In this document: positions 61,955 to 64,000 of the stretch, in pieces
Numbering within the stretch: the first letter of the stretch is position 1
Layout of the letters: every line of letters begins with the position of its first letter
NCBI GenBank assembly: GCA_030016715.1
Contig: JASEJD010000001.1
Coordinates: 288,962-352,961 of the forward strand
DNA length: 64,000 nucleotides
Direction: 5' to 3'
Origin: Methanobacteriaceae archaeon
GTDB lineage: Archaea; Methanobacteriota; Methanobacteria; Methanobacteriales; Methanobacteriaceae
The notes under the pieces: model-generated
The model's input: only the letters and a program-made list of their open reading frames with translations
What the model was told of the DNA's origin: nothing
The model's database searches: none
Translations under genes and position numbers: made by a program

Positions 61955-63253
61955 ACGAAAAAATTCATATTTATTATAACCTTTCTTTCAATAGGAATTT
62001 TGTTTTGTTTTAGTCCAGTTAATGCTGTTGATGAAACCAACGATTTAGATAGTTTAGAGTTAAGTGATGAAGTTATAGCGCCACCAGTTCAAGAAAACAC
62101 TGATTCTAGTGAGGAAACTAAGGATTCAGATGTTACTTTAGATAAAACTTATTCTGTACAAGCATCTAATTCAGATACTTTAAAAAGCCAGTATTTAAAT
62201 TCTAAGGGTTACTGGGTGTGGTCCAGTTATGCTAGCACTATTAACATCGTCAGTTTAAAGAACCAGGGCGTAACCGATATCTATATTTTAACTAAAGGAT
62301 CTACTGGTAAATTATATTACAGTGCCTTGGAAACTGTTATTAATAGGGCTAAAGGTACTGGTGTAAGAGTCCATGCGTGGATAGTGTGCTTTAAGGATGA
62401 TAGTAAATCTTCCAGTGGTTGGATTGACCCAAAGAATGTGGAGTACCAGAACTATTTACTAAATATTATTGCCCATATTACTAAAAACTATAATGTTAAC
62501 GGAATTCATCTGGATTATGTTAGATATTCTGGTCTTGCATCTAAAAACAGGGCTGCTTACCAGCAAACACCTCATGGTGCAATAACTATAACTGATTTTG
62601 TTCGCAAGGCTTTCCAGAAAGTTAAATCTATAAAAAGTTATGTTGCTGTATCTGCAGTATTAAAAGCAGAAATTGGAGCAAACCGAGAATACTATGGACA
62701 AGATTACGGAGAAATGGCAAAATATCTTGATCTAATGATACCTATGATTTATAAGAGCAGTTATGGTAAGGATGCAGCTTGGATAGGTAGAACAACTAAG
62801 TACATTGTAGAAAAGAGTAATGGAACACCAGTTCTTGCAGGTTTGGAAAACTACAGGTTAGATCCCTCCTTCGGACCATTATACACCCTTGGATTAAATT
62901 ATGATATTAAAATAGCTAAAGCCAATGGTGCTTATGGAAGTGTTATATTTAGATATGGTATTGTTACCAAACCAAAGCCTAAAGATGTGTATGTTACGAA
63001 TTATTTCACTAAAAAAGAAAAAAAATGGTACAGATCCAATGGAATATGGAAATATAAATGGGTATATAATAAGTACATGGAAAAGAAAGCCAAGATATAT
63101 TATGCTTACCAAGGACAGTGGAAATACAAAAATGTTTACCGAAAGTATATAAAAGAAAGATATAAAAAATGGTATCGATACTATGGAAGATGGAGATACA
63201 AATGGGCTTATAGATGGGTAAGAATCAGTTATAAAGTTACATATTCGTCTTAA
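61955..63253 (+). CDS. Secreted glycoside-hydrolase-like protein with Lys/Trp/Tyr-rich tail
   Basis: About 432 residues. The first readable codon with the right spacing from GGGGG (61944-61948) is ACG at 61955; it gives a good signal peptide (KKFIFIITFLSIGILFCF). From TTG at 62000 the signal would be lost. Then an acidic linker and a domain like the one in the 18819-21155 protein: VTDIYILTKG, GTGVRVHAWIVCFKD, NGIHLDYVRYSG and LMIPMIYKSS. The C-terminus (about 345-432) is Lys/Trp/Tyr-rich, e.g. KKWYRSNGIWKYKW. Probably surface-bound and acting on the wall. Confidence 0.8.
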   Translation, partial: TKKFIFIITFLSIGILFCFSPVNAVDETNDLDSLELSDEVIAPPVQENTDSSEETKDSDVTLDKTYSVQASNSDTLKSQYLNSKGYWVWSSYASTINIVSLKNQGVTDIYILTKGSTGKLYYSALETVINRAKGTGVRVHAWIVCFKDDSKSSSGWIDPKNVEYQNYLLNIIAHITKNYNVNGIHLDYVRYSGLASKNRAAYQQTPHGAITITDFVRKAFQKVKSIKSYVAVSAVLKAEIGANREYYGQDYGEMAKYLDLMIPMIYKSSYGKDAAWIGRTTKYIVEKSNGTPVLAGLENYRLDPSFGPLYTLGLNYDIKIAKANGAYGSVIFRYGIVTKPKPKDVYVTNYFTKKEKKWYRSNGIWKYKWVYNKYMEKKAKIYYAYQGQWKYKNVYRKYIKERYKKWYRYYGRWRYKWAYRWVRISYKVTYSS

Positions 63254-63310
63254 GCTAAAAATTTTGGAAAAATATCTAATGAATAATTTATTTTTTGTGA
63301 TGGTGTTAAA

Positions 63311-63682
63311 GTGTTTGATGAAGAATCTGTGATTTCTTTCAATCAAATATGTCCTGAATGTGGTGTAGGAAATCCAGAAAATTCTAAGAATTGTCTTTTC
63401 TGTGAGAAAGATTTGGAAGCAGTAATCCTATTTCTGGAGGATGACTCTTTTGATCTGGAAATTAACCATGAAGCCCTATTAGAGTACCGTAAAAAGTTCT
63501 GGGGAGATGAAAGAACTGGTAAAGTGAATAAATACTTTTTAGAACAGATGGAAAACATTGAGTATGGTGAACCAGTTTCAAGATTAATATTTACCTATGA
63601 CCAGGACAGGATTGTGATACCCTTAAAAAGAGAAAATTTAGAGAAACTTAAAAGAGTTTTAAATCAAATTTTCAACAAATAA
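63311..63682 (+). CDS. Zinc-ribbon domain protein
   Basis: 123 residues. N-terminal double CxxC zinc ribbon: CPECGVGNPENSKNCLFCEKDL (about 14-34). The rest is acidic and helical with no recognised domain (EYRKKFWGDERTGKVNKYF). GTG at 63311 follows GGTGTTAAA. It follows the wall protein by about 57 bp. Role unknown. Confidence 0.75.
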   Translation: MFDEESVISFNQICPECGVGNPENSKNCLFCEKDLEAVILFLEDDSFDLEINHEALLEYRKKFWGDERTGKVNKYFLEQMENIEYGEPVSRLIFTYDQDRIVIPLKRENLEKLKRVLNQIFNK

Positions 63683-64000
63683 TTTCATCACTTTAAAAAA
63701 AAATGTTATATGAATCATGATCTGATAAAAAAAAGTTTTTTATTTTTTAAATAAAAATATAATACTTAATATACAGTTATACATGTTAAAACATGTTATG
63801 GACTTTTATTTTTTAGAAAATTTGTAGAAAAAGGATCAAGTTTATATACTAGTTTAACGAAGTATTATATGTGTGTAGTATGCACACATCACACCCCCCC
63901 CTAAATACAAAACGGTTTCAACAAATAAAATTATTCTTTTTTTTGCTAGTTGAAACCTAATATTTAACTTCCAGAGATAAGTCCATTTTTTCCCTCCTAA
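63683..64000. other. Promoter-like intergenic region at right edge
   Basis: No gene seen. Holds TTTATATACT at 63841, the inverted repeat above, a C8 run at 63894-63901 and a 9-bp inverted repeat GGTTTCAAC (63914-63922) / GTTGAAACC (63949-63957) with a T-rich loop. The following gene lies outside the window. Confidence 0.55.
63867..63891. promoter_or_regulatory. Inverted repeat similar to hydrogenase promoter element
   Basis: ATGTGTG (63869-63875), TAGTATG, CACACAT (63883-63889): a perfect 7-bp inverted repeat; ATATGTG..TAGTA..CACAT is shared with the element at 9484-9506. It is about 20 bp downstream of a TATA-like TTTATATACT at 63841, so it would sit at a transcription start. No gene starts in the window after it. 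Confidence 0.5.

Noticed and set aside
62894..63346. A 150-codon leftward open frame across the wall protein and the next gene.
   Set aside because: It is antisense to the Lys/Tyr-rich tail, has no ribosome site and no sensible protein pattern.
63914..63957. GGTTTCAAC / GTTGAAACC repeat as a CRISPR unit.
   Set aside because: Only one inverted pair exists, no direct repeats with spacers are seen, and no cas gene is near.

Overview
The window is about 64 kb of AT-rich archaeal DNA from a hydrogenotrophic methanogen of the order Methanobacteriales, most likely Methanobacterium or a close relative. The evidence is Mvh-type [NiFe]-hydrogenase genes, a 2-phosphoglycerate kinase (cyclic 2,3-diphosphoglycerate synthesis), an MsvR-type redox regulator, pseudomurein-binding repeats on a secreted wall enzyme, NucS, Lhr helicase, strong GGAGG/GGTGA ribosome binding sites, frequent TTG/GTG starts and TATA-type promoters. 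No rRNA, tRNA, CRISPR array or insertion sequence was recognised.

Layout. 1-5.5 kb: a leftward cell-division/cell-organisation cluster (DUF1611 NTPase, SepF, a DUF2226-like protein with an acidic linker, MinD running off the edge) diverging from a rightward set (roadblock/LC7 protein, 2-phosphoglycerate kinase, ZPR1-type zinc finger). 5.5-9.4 kb: a tailed histone-fold candidate, nadC, RNase Z, MscS channel and an atypical sortase. 9.6-12.9 kb: hydrogenase operon (ferredoxin, V4R-like protein, MvhG, MvhA) with an inverted repeat on its promoter. 13-15.4 kb: a long roadblock protein and nadA. 15.4-16.9 kb: a badly decayed 5'-nucleotidase pseudogene. 17-33.4 kb: mixed housekeeping genes and a large three-module secreted pseudomurein-acting protein, plus metallophosphoesterase, phosphodiesterase, HIT, ferredoxins, Fpg/MutM, M48 protease and NucS. 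33.5-39.5 kb: a four-gene rightward operon (pyruvyl transferase, reductase-adenylase fusion, small hydrolase-like protein, GMC oxidoreductase) that looks like an uncharacterised acid/aldehyde/alcohol pathway. 39.5-49 kb: ZIP transporter, lipoprotein, MoxR-VWA pair, membrane zinc-ribbon peptidase-like protein, nitrilase plus glutamine-synthetase-like pair, DsrE-like and HEAT-repeat proteins. 48.5-55.5 kb: phosphoesterase-Lhr pair, a yeast-type cytosine deaminase, and an MsvR/hcp divergent locus with clear palindromic operators. 55.5-64 kb: esterase, a metallo-beta-lactamase gene interrupted by TGA, a CHASE4 histidine kinase, a methyltransferase-MFS operon, a second wall-associated glycoside-hydrolase-like protein and a zinc-ribbon protein.

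The most interesting observations are: (a) the MsvR/hcp operator array; (b) an operator-like motif shared by the hydrogenase promoter and a promoter-like region at the right edge; (c) a histone-fold protein with long acidic and C-terminal tails; (d) the reductase-adenylase/GMC operon; (e) the wall enzymes with a movable Lys/Trp/Tyr-rich module and apparently non-AUG starts; (f) a SepF-MinD-roadblock neighbourhood; and (g) several recently broken genes (5'-nucleotidase, isoprenylcysteine methyltransferase-like, metallo-beta-lactamase, perhaps DsrE). All functional calls are from reading the sequence and family knowledge; no database search was run.
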